From positions 558,001 through 622,000 of the forward strand of contig NC_087076.1 of NCBI RefSeq assembly GCF_026151205.1: 64,000 nucleotides of DNA, given 5' to 3'. Made by a program: the position numbers and the translations under genes. The notes beneath the pieces were generated by a model. It was not told the origin of the DNA, did not search any database, and saw only the letters and a list, made by a program, of their open reading frames with translations. Positions 62,641 through 64,000 of this stretch are shown piece by piece (position 1 is the first letter of the stretch; each line of letters starts with the position of its first letter). The DNA comes from Bolinopsis microptera. Its lineage: Eukaryota > Ctenophora > Tentaculata > Lobata > Bolinopsidae.

Positions 62641-62774
62641 AAGACACATTTATTGTCTAAAGAGTATGGCCCGATACACAAGACAGAGCGAAACCCTCAC
62701 AACTGCGCACATAATAAGAAGCCATGTGTATCTACTCAATGACCAGATCTATTGACTCTCATGACATGAAGACA

Positions 62775-63500
62775 CAGTAACAACTAGTAACCCTCACAGT
62801 TACAACTAGTAACCCTCACAGTAACAACTAGTAACCCTCACAGTTACAACTAGTAACCCTCACAGTTACAACTAGTAACCCTCACAGTTACAACTAGTAA
62901 CCCTCACAGTTACAACTAGTAACCCTCACAGTAACAACTAGTAACCCTCGCAGTTACAACTAGTAACCCTCACAGTTACAACTAGTAACCCTCACAGTTA
63001 CAACTAGTAACCCTCACAGTTACAACTAGTAACCCTCACAGTAACAACTAGTAACCCTCGCAGTTACAACTAGTAACCCTCACAGTAACAACTAGTAACC
63101 CTCACAGTAACAACTAGTAACCCTCACAGTTACAACTAGTAACCCTCACAGTTACAACTAGTAACCCTCACAGTAACAACTAGTAACCCTCGCAGTTACA
63201 ACTAGTAACCCTCACAGTAACAACTAGTAACCCTCACAGTTACAACTAGTAACCCTCGCAGTTACAACTAGTAACCCTCACAGTAACAACTAGTAACCCT
63301 CACAGTTACAACTAGTAACCCTCACAGTTACAACTAGTAACCCTCACAGTTACAACTAGTAACCCTCACAGTTACAACTAGTAACCCTCACAGTAACAAC
63401 TAGTAACCCTCACAGTTACAACTAGTACCCCTCACAGTTACAACTAGTAACCCTCACAGTAACAACTAGTAACCCTCACAGTAACAACTAGTAACCCTTG
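62775..63500. repeat. 22-bp tandem array, about 33 copies
   Basis: Unit contains gttacaactagtaaccctca. Two subtypes (gttac and gtaac; cac and cgc) are interspersed. Confidence 0.97.
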
Positions 63501-63531
63501 CGTAGCCGGCCTCTCACTCTACCATGTTAAG

Positions 63532-63658
63532 AGTCTTACTTGATGATTATCATTGAATACGGAGGCCAGGAACCATGGGAATTATTCATCAGTATGATGG
63601 AGAATAATCCGTCACATTTACTGAGCACGTCAGCTCTGTCTCAGCCTCTATTTGAGGG
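63532..63658 (+). CDS. Possible exon of an unknown neighbouring gene
   Basis: Plus strand is open for 42 codons with protein-like composition: SYLMIIIEYGGQEPWELFI then ENNPSHLLSTSALSQPLFEG. Candidate acceptor gttaag; candidate donor gtttgt (weak). The 30-bp array that follows starts from the last bases, the pattern seen at true exons in this window. The opposite strand is an alternative: acceptor aatagag and a short frame AETELTCSVNVTDYSPSY with a stop. No family recognised. Confidence 0.25.
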
Positions 63659-64000
63659 GTTTGTAATGTTATAATATCCTCTATATGAGGGGTTTGTAAT
63701 GTTATATCATATATGTGAGGGGTTTGTAATGTTATAAACTCTATATGAGGGGTTTGTAATGTTATATCCTCTATGTGAGGGGTTTGTAATGTTATATACT
63801 CTATTTGAGGGGTTTGTAATGTTATATACTCTATTTGAGGGGTTTGTAATGTTATATCCTCTATCATGTGAGGGGTTTGTAATGTTATATGCACTATTTG
63901 AGGGGTTTGTAATGTTATATACTTTATGTGAGGGGTTTGTAATGTTATATGCTCTATTTGAGGGGTTTGTAATGTTATATGCTCTATTTGAGGGGTTTGT
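63648..64000. repeat. 30-bp tandem array, continuing past the window end
   Basis: Unit contains tatttgaggggtttgtaatg then ttatatcctc, about 12 copies; one copy has an extra tca and one an extra aat. Confidence 0.96.

Overview
The window is animal (metazoan) nuclear DNA, AT-rich, from an invertebrate that cannot be named from the sequence. The evidence is one spliced gene with canonical GT-AG introns, a protein family typical of animals, remnants of non-LTR retrotransposons, and hAT-type elements with clean 8-bp target duplications. There is no operon structure, no bacterial gene and no CRISPR.

The main content is one minus-strand gene, from a start codon at 60403 down to about 14433 (46 kb). 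It encodes a cyclic-nucleotide phosphodiesterase of the PDE5/6/11 group, closest by recall to PDE11. I placed 21 coding segments by hand; splice phases agree at every junction and give one open frame of about 1,050 codons. Order along the protein: a short helical N-terminus, a basic linker, GAF-A, GAF-B, the HD-type catalytic domain, and an acidic tail. The catalytic exons (18.4-23.0 kb) are tightly spaced; the N-terminal and GAF introns are swollen.

The rest is mostly tandem repeat. By a hand tally about 35 kb of the 64 kb is minisatellite or low-complexity DNA, in some forty arrays with units of 5 to 66 bp. The largest is a 5.7 kb array of a 31-bp unit at 49.3-55.0 kb. The most striking pattern is that many arrays start exactly at exon/intron boundaries and carry copies of the splice site. 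The donor of the 23.7 kb exon, with the last 15 coding bases, is repeated about 22 times. The donor of the 18.5 kb exon is present three times at a 178-bp period. The acceptor of the 18.9 kb exon occurs on both sides of a 1.5 kb array. A separate cysteine-rich last exon at 2.3-2.4 kb shows the same behaviour at its acceptor.

Mobile DNA: two hAT-like non-autonomous elements with perfect 8-bp target duplications (13407-13677; 16604-17676), a TA-flanked 640-bp element (29915-30554), a 231-bp hairpin element (44142-44372), an 0.84 kb insertion inside a 52-bp array (about 36045-36880), LINE reverse-transcriptase tails (5633-5791; 45739-45898), an ORF1-like reading frame (6024-6485), and two copies of a dispersed repeat (6838-7276; 12248-12838).

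Region by region: 1-4.5 kb is a degraded array plus homopolymer smear that looks like poor-quality assembly, with one cysteine-rich terminal exon. 4.5-14.4 kb is intergenic, with LINE pieces, dispersed repeats and arrays. 14.4-60.4 kb is the phosphodiesterase gene. 60.4-64 kb is upstream DNA with four arrays and one weak candidate exon of another gene.
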